Assembly: GCA_030039895.1 (NCBI GenBank)
Contig: JASHUR010000266.1
Span: 1-11,785, forward strand
Source of the DNA: Acidobacteriaceae bacterium
GTDB lineage: Bacteria > Acidobacteriota > Terriglobia > Terriglobales > Acidobacteriaceae
Length of the DNA: 11,785 bases
Direction: 5' to 3'
In this document: positions 5,854 through 11,785 of the stretch, one piece after another
Numbering within the stretch: the first letter of the stretch is position 1
How the letters are laid out: each line of letters begins with the position of its first letter
The notes under the pieces: model-generated
Told to the model about the DNA's origin: nothing
Databases searched by the model: none
What the model saw: the letters and a program-made list of their open reading frames with translations, nothing else
Translations under genes and position numbers: made by a program

Positions 5854-6823
5854 GCTCTGCGTCCTCTTCGTGCTTGCTCTTCCCGCCATGACGTTCAGCG
5901 TGCTGCATGCCCAGTCTGGTCCGCCTAGGCCCATTTTCCTCTGGCCCAATGGCGCTCCCGGTGCACTCGGCAATACTCCGTCCGATCAGCCCCGCATGTA
6001 CGCCTTGTTGCCCCAAAAGCGCTCGACCAGCGCCGCCATACTTGTCATCCCGGGGGGCGGCTACGAACACGTTGCTCTTGGGCATGAAGGTTTCCAGATT
6101 GCCTCATGGCTCAATCAGCAGGGCATGGCGGCCTTCGTCCTCGACTACCGTGTGAAGCCCTATCACTATCCGGCCGAAATCGACGACGGTCGTCGCGCCA
6201 TGCGCCTCATCCGTGCTCACGCCGCTGAATATGGAATCGATCCCAATCGCATCGGTGTCTGGGGCTCGTCGGCTGGCGGCCATCTGGCCTCTTCGTTGGG
6301 CACGCACTGCGAGGTAGATTCGGAAAAGCTCTATGCTGCGAACTCCACTGACCCCGTCGACAAAGTCTCCTGCAAGCCCGACTTCATGGTGCTGGCCTAT
6401 CCCGTCATCGGCATGCAGGAGCCGGTCACGCATACAGGCTCGATGATCAACTTCCTCGGGCCGCACCCCGCACCCGGCCTTGCGCACGAATACTCTAACC
6501 AGTTCGCAGTCACACCCGATACGCCGCCGACGTTCATCTTCGCCACAACCGACGATCCCGTCGTTCCGGTTGAAAATTCGCTCGACTTCTATCGTGCGCT
6601 GGTGCATGCGCACGTCCACGCCGAACTGCATCTGTTCGACTACAGCGATCACGGCTGCGGATTATGCGGCTCCATCATCCCTCTCCGTGTCTGGCCGTCG
6701 CTGCTGCGCACCTGGCTCATCGACCACAGCTACCTGCCGCCTGACGCGCCTCCAGCGCCAGCTCCCGAACCAAACTGGCCTGTCTGGCCCAAAGGTTTCA
6801 CTGGTCCCGGCCAGCCTGAGTGA
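5834..6823 (+). CDS. secreted alpha/beta-hydrolase esterase (acetyl esterase/acetylxylan esterase-like)
   Basis: The 329-residue protein begins with a signal peptide: MIRPALR, a hydrophobic core (about 8-24) and a likely cleavage after A26 (VLHA-QS). It is thus expected in the periplasm or outside the cell. The mature part is an alpha/beta-hydrolase of the BD-FAE/Axe-type esterases. PGGGYEHVALGHEG (73-86) supplies the oxyanion loop. GSSAGGH (144-150) carries the nucleophile S146. TTDDPVVPVENS (238-249) carries the acid, probably D241. SDHGCGL (271-277) carries H273. The family hydrolyses acetyl or short acyl esters, often on plant polysaccharides; the actual substrate is unknown. A Pro-rich tail (about 304-329) ends the protein. 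Its TGA overlaps the next ATG as TGATG, so translation is probably coupled to rluD. Confidence 0.85.
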   Translation: MIRPALRLCVLFVLALPAMTFSVLHAQSGPPRPIFLWPNGAPGALGNTPSDQPRMYALLPQKRSTSAAILVIPGGGYEHVALGHEGFQIASWLNQQGMAAFVLDYRVKPYHYPAEIDDGRRAMRLIRAHAAEYGIDPNRIGVWGSSAGGHLASSLGTHCEVDSEKLYAANSTDPVDKVSCKPDFMVLAYPVIGMQEPVTHTGSMINFLGPHPAPGLAHEYSNQFAVTPDTPPTFIFATTDDPVVPVENSLDFYRALVHAHVHAELHLFDYSDHGCGLCGSIIPLRVWPSLLRTWLIDHSYLPPDAPPAPAPEPNWPVWPKGFTGPGQPE

Positions 6824-7848
6824 TGGCAAAAGCTTCCTATGTTGTTCCGGCAGAGGCCGCAGGCAAGCGCCTCGACGCATGGCTTACCGTCCAGCTTGAA
6901 GGCGTCAGCCGCGCGCGGGTGCAGCAGCTGCTGGCCGGGTCCAAAGTGCTGGTCAACGGCGCACCGGCCAAACCATCGCTCAAGCTTCACGGGGGCGAAA
7001 CAGTCGAAGTACTCGGAGATCCCGCGCCGCTGCCACTTCGCGCCACTCCTGAGCCCATCCCGCTCGATATCGTCTACGAAGACGCCGCCCTGTCCGTCAT
7101 CAACAAGCCCGCCGGAATGATGGTTCACGCCGGCTCCGGCGCAACCGACCACGCGCGCAATCGCGGCACATTGGTCAACGCCTTGCTCAGTCACTACGCC
7201 GCCCTTTCACATTCCCACGACCTTGTGCGCCCCGGCATTGTTCACCGGCTCGACAAGCAGACCAGCGGTCTTATAATCGTTGCCCGGAATGACGCCGCGC
7301 ATCTGCGCTTGAGTGAGATGTTCTCCCGCCGCCAGGTCAGCAAGACCTACCTCGCGCTTGTGCACGGAGCCATCAGGCAGGATCACGGCACAATCAACGC
7401 GCCCATCAGCCGCGACGCAGTCCGCCGCACCCGCATGACCACGCGCCGGGAAGCCGGAGCGCGCTCGGCCATCTCTCACTATGACGTCATCGAGCGTATC
7501 GACTCGCGCTTCGGCAAGTTCACGCTTGTCTCTGTTCGCATTGAGACGGGCCGCACGCATCAAATCCGCGTGCATCTGGCCTCCATCTGCCATCCCGTCG
7601 TCGGAGACACCCTGTACGGCGCGCCAGCAAGCATCTCTTCGGCAGCGCCTCGAAAGAAGTCAGGCCCGCCGCCAGAAACCATCTCCCTCAATCGCAACTT
7701 CCTCCACGCCGCCGAATTGGAATTCCCACACCCAATCTCAGGCAAGCACCTCCATCTGCGCGCTCCCCTTCCAAACGAGCTCACCGGCTTTCAGCAAAAG
7801 CTTGTTGCCCTTGAAGACTTAGACCCCAAAAAGCAGGGCTCTGGTTAG
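6823..7848 (+). CDS. rluD: RluA/RluD-family 23S rRNA pseudouridine synthase
   Basis: The 341-residue enzyme isomerises uridine to pseudouridine in RNA. An N-terminal S4 RNA-binding domain (about 14-62, GKRLDAWL... SRARVQQLLAGSKVLVNG) precedes the catalytic domain. Motif I is DAALSVINKPAGMMVHAG (87-104). Motif II is RPGIVHRLDKQTSGL (136-150) with the catalytic D144. Further on are SKTYLALVHG and TGRTHQIRVHLASICHPVVGDTLYG. S4 domain plus length fit RluD (E. coli 326 residues, modifying helix 69 of 23S rRNA), but RluC or RluA-like paralogues cannot be excluded, so the symbol is tentative. The start at 6823 overlaps the upstream stop by one base (TGATG); the in-frame GTG just before it (6820) is the alternative. 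No clear Shine-Dalgarno is present, in keeping with coupling. Confidence 0.9.
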   Translation: MAKASYVVPAEAAGKRLDAWLTVQLEGVSRARVQQLLAGSKVLVNGAPAKPSLKLHGGETVEVLGDPAPLPLRATPEPIPLDIVYEDAALSVINKPAGMMVHAGSGATDHARNRGTLVNALLSHYAALSHSHDLVRPGIVHRLDKQTSGLIIVARNDAAHLRLSEMFSRRQVSKTYLALVHGAIRQDHGTINAPISRDAVRRTRMTTRREAGARSAISHYDVIERIDSRFGKFTLVSVRIETGRTHQIRVHLASICHPVVGDTLYGAPASISSAAPRKKSGPPPETISLNRNFLHAAELEFPHPISGKHLHLRAPLPNELTGFQQKLVALEDLDPKKQGSG

Positions 7849-7865
7849 CTAAGCTCCTGCTAACC
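7832..7865 (+). terminator. competing inverted repeats at the rluD 3' end
   Basis: GGTTAGC (7843-7849) and GCTAACC (7859-7865) are perfect inverted repeats over a 9-nt loop, starting inside the rluD stop region. AGCAGGGCT (7832-7840) can instead pair with AGC-T-CCTGCT (7852-7861) with one bulge. The two stems share bases and exclude each other. Only GTCTTCGT follows, so intrinsic termination would be weak. Confidence 0.35.
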
Positions 7866-7886
7866 GTCTTCGTCCCGATGCAGCCA

Positions 7887-7916
7887 TTGCGCACCGGACA
7901 ACGCGTCGATGACAAT
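7887..7916 (+). promoter_or_regulatory. candidate promoter of ohr
   Basis: TTGCGC (7887-7892) and GACAAT (7911-7916) are separated by 18 nt in the 90-bp gap between rluD and ohr. Transcription would start near 7923, next to the AGAGGG ribosome binding site. I see no OhrR-like operator palindrome here and no ohrR gene nearby. Confidence 0.4.
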
Positions 7917-7938
7917 CACAATAGAGGGAAATTTACGC

Positions 7939-8370
7939 ATGCAGGTTCTTTACACCGCTGAAGCCACTGCCGTCGGAGCGCGCTCCGGCCACGCCACCAG
8001 CTCTGACGGTCTGCTCGACGTCGCGCTGGCTCTCCCGCCGCAGATGGGCGGTAAGGGCGGAGCTACCAATCCCGAGCAGCTTTTTGGTGCTGGCTACGCT
8101 GCCTGCTTCGGAGGAGCAGTTGAGTATCTCGCCCACCAGCAAAAACTCACTACCGGAACCATCATCGTGAAGGCCAAGGTCAGCATCGGCCCCTACGATC
8201 CCGGACACGGCGAAGGATTTACCCTTGCCGTCGCTCTTGACGTCACGCTTCCCGAACTGACGCAGGAGCAGGCTGAATCGCTTGTCGCGGCGGCTCATCG
8301 TACCTGCCCCTACTCCAATGCCACTCGCAACAACATTGAGGTCACTCTCACTGCTCATGGGGGAAAGTAA
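7939..8370 (+). CDS. ohr: organic hydroperoxide resistance protein (Ohr, OsmC superfamily)
   Basis: Ohr is a cytoplasmic thiol peroxidase that reduces organic hydroperoxides, generally using lipoyl-protein reductants. The 143-residue protein starts MQVLYTAEATAVGAR. It retains the catalytic pair C56 (GYAACFGGAV) and C123 (RTCPYSNATR) together with R15 and E46 (TNPEQLFGAG), the Arg and Glu that tune the peroxidatic cysteine in the Ohr subgroup. NPEQLF and CPYSNATR separate it from classical OsmC. The start at 7939 has AGAGGG (7923-7928) 10 nt upstream; an in-frame ATG at 7909 would add ten residues and lies within the likely promoter. The 3' end overlaps the end of fabD on the other strand by 23 bp. 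Confidence 0.93.
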   Translation: MQVLYTAEATAVGARSGHATSSDGLLDVALALPPQMGGKGGATNPEQLFGAGYAACFGGAVEYLAHQQKLTTGTIIVKAKVSIGPYDPGHGEGFTLAVALDVTLPELTQEQAESLVAAAHRTCPYSNATRNNIEVTLTAHGGK

Positions 8371-9292
8371 ATCCGTCGCGTAGCACTTCATCCACATGGA
8401 TGCAGCTCTGCGCGCGGTCGATCTGCCTCATAAGCCCGCATAGCACCTTGCCCGGCCCCACCTCTACAAACTGCGCAGGCCCCTGCGAAATCAGCAGCCG
8501 CATGGACTCCACCCAGCGCACCGGGCCGGTCACCTGTCGAATCAACGCATCGCGCAGCGATTCAGCGCCAGTCATCAGCTCCGCATCCACATTCACCGCA
8601 ACCGGAACGCGCGCATTCGCAAACGCAAGGCTGCGTAGCAGACCGGCCAGCTTGTCCTGCGCTGGCTGCATCAGTGCGCAATGGAACGGAGCGCTGACCG
8701 GCAGCGAGACCACGCGCTTGGCGCCGCGCTCTTTTGCCAACGCGCTGGCACGCTCCACCGCAGCTGCTGCTCCTGAGATCACTGTCTGCTCAGGCGAATT
8801 AAAGTTGGCTGCAGAAACCACTGCACTCGTCTCTGCCGCGGCATCTGCGCAGGCCCTCGCTGCATCTTCTGAGCTCATCCCCAGCACCGCTGCCATGGCG
8901 CCTTCGCCCGCGGGCACTGCTTCCTGCATAAACCTTCCGCGGCTGCGTACAGTCTTGACCGCATCGGCAAAGGTGAGCACTCCCGCCGCCACGTCCGCCG
9001 AATACTCTCCCAGCGAGTGCCCCGCCACATAATCCGGCGTAATGCCGCGCTCCGCCAGTACCCGCTGTGCGGCAACGGAGACCGTAAAGATTGCCGGCTG
9101 CGTGAACTCCGTGAGCTTTAATTGCTCTTCCGGGCCCTCAAAACACAGGCGCGACAGCGCAAATCCAAGTGCCTCGTCTGCTTCTTCAAATGTCTGCTTT
9201 GCGATAGGAAATTTATCCGCCAGCTCGCGCCCCATACCAACTGACTGCGAACCCTGTCCGGGAAAAAGAAAGGCCAGCTTTGTCGTACTCAT
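8348..9292 (-). CDS. fabD: malonyl-CoA:acyl carrier protein transacylase
   Basis: FabD moves malonyl from CoA to acyl carrier protein to feed fatty-acid elongation in the cytoplasm. The 314-residue length is normal. Key motifs are PGQGSQSVGMG (11-21), GHSLGEYSA (91-99) with nucleophile S93, R118 in the RGRFMQEA segment that binds the malonyl carboxylate, and H204 in SAPFHCALM. GPGKVLCGLM marks the C-terminal part. The start at 9292 (MSTTKLAFLFPGQGSQ) is the usual one; a longer frame opening at 9367 adds 25 unrelated residues. There is no Shine-Dalgarno: TACACT stands 9 nt upstream instead. No other fab gene (fabH, fabG, acpP) is beside it, so it is outside the common fab cluster. It is divergent from the zinc-ribbon gene and convergent with ohr. 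Confidence 0.96.
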   Translation of the reverse strand: MSTTKLAFLFPGQGSQSVGMGRELADKFPIAKQTFEEADEALGFALSRLCFEGPEEQLKLTEFTQPAIFTVSVAAQRVLAERGITPDYVAGHSLGEYSADVAAGVLTFADAVKTVRSRGRFMQEAVPAGEGAMAAVLGMSSEDAARACADAAAETSAVVSAANFNSPEQTVISGAAAAVERASALAKERGAKRVVSLPVSAPFHCALMQPAQDKLAGLLRSLAFANARVPVAVNVDAELMTGAESLRDALIRQVTGPVRWVESMRLLISQGPAQFVEVGPGKVLCGLMRQIDRAQSCIHVDEVLRDGFTFPHEQ

Positions 9293-9301
9293 GCGAGGGT
9301 T

Positions 9302-9307
9302 AGTGTA
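9302..9307 (-). promoter_or_regulatory. candidate -10 box of fabD
   Basis: On the minus strand TACACT ends 9 nt before the fabD ATG at 9292. Transcription would begin within about 3 nt of the start codon, leaving no room for a ribosome binding site. The -35 region is poor. Confidence 0.35.
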
Positions 9308-9406
9308 ACGCGGAGAGTAGATTGCGCGCAGCGTCGGCTCCGCAAACCCGCATTTGTCGGCATGCAACTTATACCGCCGTCATTGCCTCCACAACGTGTA
9401 CTGCGA

Positions 9407-9412
9407 TAGGGT
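9407..9412 (+). promoter_or_regulatory. candidate -10 box of the zinc-ribbon protein gene
   Basis: TAGGGT fits TANNNT and ends 6 nt before the ATG at 9419. TTGCCT (9383-9388) lies 18 nt upstream and could be the -35. The mRNA would be leaderless. Alternatively ATAGGG (9406-9411) acts as a weak ribosome binding site at 7 nt. Confidence 0.35.
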
Positions 9413-9418
9413 CAAGAT

Positions 9419-10102
9419 ATGGAGCAGCTCTGCCATCGTTGCGGCGCAGCAATCAATGAGGCCGATCCCTTCTGCCCGCACTGCGGAGCGCCGCAGCTGC
9501 GCTATGAGGCTCCCGAAGAGCCGATCCCTTCAGCAAGCACTATGCCCGCTCAGCGTCTGGGCAATCGCAGCTTTGACCTTATCTCCTGGCGAGACGCCAT
9601 TCTTGCCGCCGCAATCATCTCCATTCCCGCCGGCATACTCTCTGCACTGCTCGGGTTTGAGGTGCTGTGGGTCCTCGCAGGCGGAATGGTCGCCGTTTCC
9701 CTATACCGCCGTCGCACAGGAATGCTGCCTACCGGCAAGATGGGATGGCGCATTGGCATGCTGCTCGGATTGTTCGCCGCGGTGATCTCTGCCGCATTCA
9801 ATGGCGTGGCCCTCATCGTACAGCGGTATGGCTTCCATCAGGGAGCTGTCATCGACCAACGGCTTCACGACGTCATCGATTCATTCACCAAAACGTACGC
9901 CAACTTCCTCTCGAACTCGAGCCCGGAGATGGCCAAGTCTATGACAGAAACCATGCACTTCTGGGTCACACCCTACGGGATCGCCGCCTTGGTTCTCACA
10001 AATGCGGCTGAGATGGCCGTTTTCATGCTTCTGTTCGCGGCAGTCGGCGGCGCACTCGCAGCGCGCTTCACCGCAAAGGCTCCGCAGCACAGCGTGCGAT
10101 AG
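9419..10102 (+). CDS. zinc-ribbon membrane protein of unknown function
   Basis: I do not recognise a specific family. The 227-residue protein opens with a zinc ribbon, C5-x2-C8 and C19-x2-C22 (LCHRCGA ... FCPHCGA), followed by a Pro/Glu/Ala linker (about 28-50). Hydrophobic segments follow at about 60-79, 81-97, 110-134 and 184-216, the last possibly two helices. A soluble amphipathic stretch (about 138-182) separates the third and fourth. RRRTG (97-101) after the second segment would favour the cytoplasmic side. Single-ribbon membrane proteins of this kind often have no known role. The ATG at 9419 is the first codon giving the CxxC motif near the N-terminus, as is typical. It is divergent from fabD across 126 bp and precedes pyrR by 56 bp, with no functional link obvious. 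Confidence 0.8.
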   Translation: MEQLCHRCGAAINEADPFCPHCGAPQLRYEAPEEPIPSASTMPAQRLGNRSFDLISWRDAILAAAIISIPAGILSALLGFEVLWVLAGGMVAVSLYRRRTGMLPTGKMGWRIGMLLGLFAAVISAAFNGVALIVQRYGFHQGAVIDQRLHDVIDSFTKTYANFLSNSSPEMAKSMTETMHFWVTPYGIAALVLTNAAEMAVFMLLFAAVGGALAARFTAKAPQHSVR

Positions 10103-10110
10103 TCTTCTAC

Positions 10111-10140
10111 TTGCCCCGCATCGCCGCACCCTCGTATCAT
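10111..10140 (+). promoter_or_regulatory. promoter of pyrR-pyrB
   Basis: TTGCCC (10111-10116) and TATCAT (10135-10140) are 18 nt apart, in the gap after the zinc-ribbon gene. Transcription would start near 10147, leaving only about 12 nt before the pyrR ATG. This leader is too short for a PyrR-controlled attenuator. Confidence 0.5.
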
Positions 10141-10158
10141 CGGCAAGAGCCAAAAACT

Positions 10159-10728
10159 ATGCCTGAAAGTCATTCCGCACCCCGTCTGCGCGAAAAGGGT
10201 CGCATCATGTCGGCCTCCGAGATCGAGCGAACGCTCGTCCGTCTCGCGCACGAAATTATTGAGAAGAACGATGGCGCCGATAATATCGGTCTTGTTGGCA
10301 TCCGCCGCCGTGGCGTGCCCATTGCCGAGCGTCTCGGAGCGCTCATTTCGCAAATTGAAAAGCACCCCATCGATACCGGCGTGCTCGACATCAGCTTCTA
10401 CCGCGACGACCTCTCCACCAGCGGTCCGCGTCCCACCGTGCATCCCGGCGCGCTTGGCTTTGACATCGCCGGACGTAACATCATCCTTGTCGACGACGTT
10501 CTCTACACCGGTCGCACTATTCGCGCTGCGCTCGACGCTCTCTTCGATCACGGCCGCCCGAAACGGGTCCAGCTTCTGGTGCTCATTGATCGCGGTCATC
10601 GCGAGTTGCCGATCGAAGCTACATTCGTCGGACGCACCGTGCAAACCAGCGACCGCGAGATTATCGAGGTCAAGCTTCGCGAGGTCGACAACGATGAGCA
10701 GGTGCTGCTCGTCGAACGCACAGACTGA
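10159..10728 (+). CDS. pyrR: bifunctional pyrimidine operon regulator / uracil phosphoribosyltransferase
   Basis: PyrR senses UMP and binds pyr mRNA in Bacillus-type systems; it also converts uracil and PRPP to UMP. The 189-residue protein aligns over its length with B. subtilis PyrR. Matching segments are LVRLAHEIIEKN (27-38), LVGIRRRGVPIAERL (45-59), DISFYRDDLS (77-86), the PRPP loop IILVDDVLYTGRTIRAAL (108-125) and VQLLVLIDRGHRELPIEA (137-154). The start at 10159 keeps the KGRI strand that pairs with B. subtilis KAVILD. An internal ATG at 10207 has a better Shine-Dalgarno (AAAAGGG at 7 nt) and is a real alternative giving 173 residues. pyrB follows after 54 bp, so one operon is likely. The N-terminal tail is longer than in B. 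subtilis by a few residues. Confidence 0.94.
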   Translation: MPESHSAPRLREKGRIMSASEIERTLVRLAHEIIEKNDGADNIGLVGIRRRGVPIAERLGALISQIEKHPIDTGVLDISFYRDDLSTSGPRPTVHPGALGFDIAGRNIILVDDVLYTGRTIRAALDALFDHGRPKRVQLLVLIDRGHRELPIEATFVGRTVQTSDREIIEVKLREVDNDEQVLLVERTD

Positions 10729-10782
10729 CCCATTCACTCAAACTGCAATTGCTCCGCAACAAAACAGGCCACACCTTAACCC

Positions 10783-11785
10783 ATGCCAGCCAAGAAGAAA
10801 GCTCCGAGCGCCGCGCCCCGTCCAAAAGCAATCGCTCTTCCGGCGGCTGACTCCCACATTCATCCCGCCTCGGTCCTGTCCGTTACTCAACTTTCACTTG
10901 CCAACGTGCAGCACATCCTCAAGCTCGCCGACGAGCTTGAGAAAGAGTCGCCCGCGCGCCGCGACCAGCGTCTGTTCAAGCGCCGGGTATCGCTGCTCTT
11001 TTACGAGTCCAGCACCCGCACCCGGACCTCCTTTGAAATTGCTGCCAAAGCCATGGGAGCTGACACCACTCTCGTCAGCGACAAGTCTTCGAGCATCGAG
11101 AAGGGCGAGTCGCTCAAGGACACCGGCCTCACGCTGCGCGCCCTCGGCGCTGAATGTATCATCCTGCGCAGCCCCTACTCCGGCGCGCCTTGGCTGCTGG
11201 CTGAGAGCACCGGCCTTCCTGTCCTCAACGCAGGTGACGGGATGCATGAGCATCCTTCGCAGGCCCTGCTCGATCTGCGCACCATCCTCAGCCGCCTTAA
11301 AAAGTCTGGGACCATTACCCCATCCGCCCTCAAGGGCGTCACTCTCACCATCTGCGGAGATATATTTCACAGCCGCGTCGCCCGCTCCAACGCGCTGCTT
11401 CTGCCGCGTCTCGGCGCCCGCGTCATTCTCTGCGGCCCGCCTCCCTTGCTGCCGGAAACCGCCGCCCAAATCACGCCGAGGGATGCCACAGGTAGCATCG
11501 AGATCGAACGCGACTTCAACCGGGCGCTGGCGCAGGCCCAGGTCGTCATGATGCTCCGCATTCAGGCCGAACGCCTTGCAGGACTCGCCCTTGACCTTGA
11601 GGAGTACACGGCCCGCTATCAGGCCAACGCAGAACGCATCACACAATATGCGCCGAAAGCCGCCATCATGCACCCCGGCCCCATGATCCGCGGTCTCGAA
11701 ATCACCAGCGAAGTTGCCGACGGAGCGCAGTCGGCAATCGAAGAACAGGTGCGCAACGGAGTCGCCATCCGCATGGCTCTCATCT
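10783..11785 (+). CDS. pyrB: aspartate carbamoyltransferase catalytic chain (3' end beyond window)
   Basis: PyrB joins carbamoyl phosphate and aspartate to carbamoyl-aspartate, the committed step of pyrimidine synthesis. 334 codons are in the window with no stop, so the C-terminus is missing. Motifs in order: YESSTRTRTSFE (74-85), the carbamoyl-phosphate loop; DKSSSIEKGES (100-110), the 80s loop with its Ser and Lys; GMHEHPSQALLD (153-164); GDIFHSRVARSN (192-203); LRIQAER (258-264); and HPGPMIRGLEI (297-307). The last shows Ile where Asn is usual (HPGPxNRG). Before the conserved start near VLSVTQLS (31-38) there is a Lys/Ala/Pro-rich extension of about 30 residues. No later in-frame ATG or GTG would remove it before the conserved domain. 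No good Shine-Dalgarno precedes the ATG, suggesting dependence on pyrR translation. Confidence 0.95.
   Translation, partial: MPAKKKAPSAAPRPKAIALPAADSHIHPASVLSVTQLSLANVQHILKLADELEKESPARRDQRLFKRRVSLLFYESSTRTRTSFEIAAKAMGADTTLVSDKSSSIEKGESLKDTGLTLRALGAECIILRSPYSGAPWLLAESTGLPVLNAGDGMHEHPSQALLDLRTILSRLKKSGTITPSALKGVTLTICGDIFHSRVARSNALLLPRLGARVILCGPPPLLPETAAQITPRDATGSIEIERDFNRALAQAQVVMMLRIQAERLAGLALDLEEYTARYQANAERITQYAPKAAIMHPGPMIRGLEITSEVADGAQSAIEEQVRNGVAIRMALI

Noticed and set aside
10259..11551. 430-codon open frame on the plus strand across pyrR and pyrB
   Set aside because: It is out of frame with both genes, is rich in Ser/Arg/Pro/Ala in the manner of shadow frames, and crosses their intergenic gap; pyrR and pyrB have clear family matches.
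1..11785. CRISPR, prophage, transposon, toxin-antitoxin or defence genes
   Set aside because: Read for direct-repeat arrays, integrase, transposase and nuclease motifs on both strands; none seen. All long frames are accounted for by housekeeping genes.

Overview
The window is a GC-rich bacterial chromosome segment made almost entirely of housekeeping genes. Gene content and protein style suggest a member of the Acidobacteriota (Terriglobia-like). That assignment is an inference from reading alone, because no 16S rRNA or lineage marker is present.

Layout. (1) 9-530, minus: gamma-carbonic-anhydrase-like hexapeptide-repeat protein, divergent from (2) pheS-pheT (674-3878), the two subunits of phenylalanyl-tRNA synthetase. 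(3) 4008-4744: a short coiled-coil protein (ZapB-like) followed by ZapA, both probably acting at the division ring. (4) 4831-5030: a 200-nt RNA gene that folds into a long rod with a central bubble and lies just after zapA. I read it as 6S RNA (ssrS). (5) 5050-7848: a compact plus-strand run of a divergent Lgt-like membrane protein (TTG start), a secreted alpha/beta-hydrolase esterase and an RluD-type pseudouridine synthase, with overlapping gene ends. (6) ohr (7939-8370, plus) and fabD (8348-9292, minus) converge and overlap by 23 bp. (7) 9419-10102: a zinc-ribbon membrane protein of unknown role, divergent from fabD. (8) pyrR and pyrB (10159 to the window edge), start of a pyrimidine operon; pyrB is cut by the window end.

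Together the genes serve translation (pheST, rluD), RNA polymerase control (6S RNA), division (zapA and partner), fatty-acid synthesis (fabD), peroxide defence (ohr) and pyrimidine synthesis (pyrRB). I see no phage, transposon, CRISPR, tRNA, rRNA or defence island.

The points most worth a second look are: the 6S RNA reading; a perfect 17-bp tandem duplication at the pheS/pheT junction that creates both a Shine-Dalgarno sequence and a six-codon relay ORF; a PheT that lacks the N-terminal OB-fold (tRNA-bind) domain; an Lgt homologue with several active-site residues replaced; and TANNNT boxes placed 6-9 nt before four start codons that lack Shine-Dalgarno sequences, suggesting leaderless transcripts.
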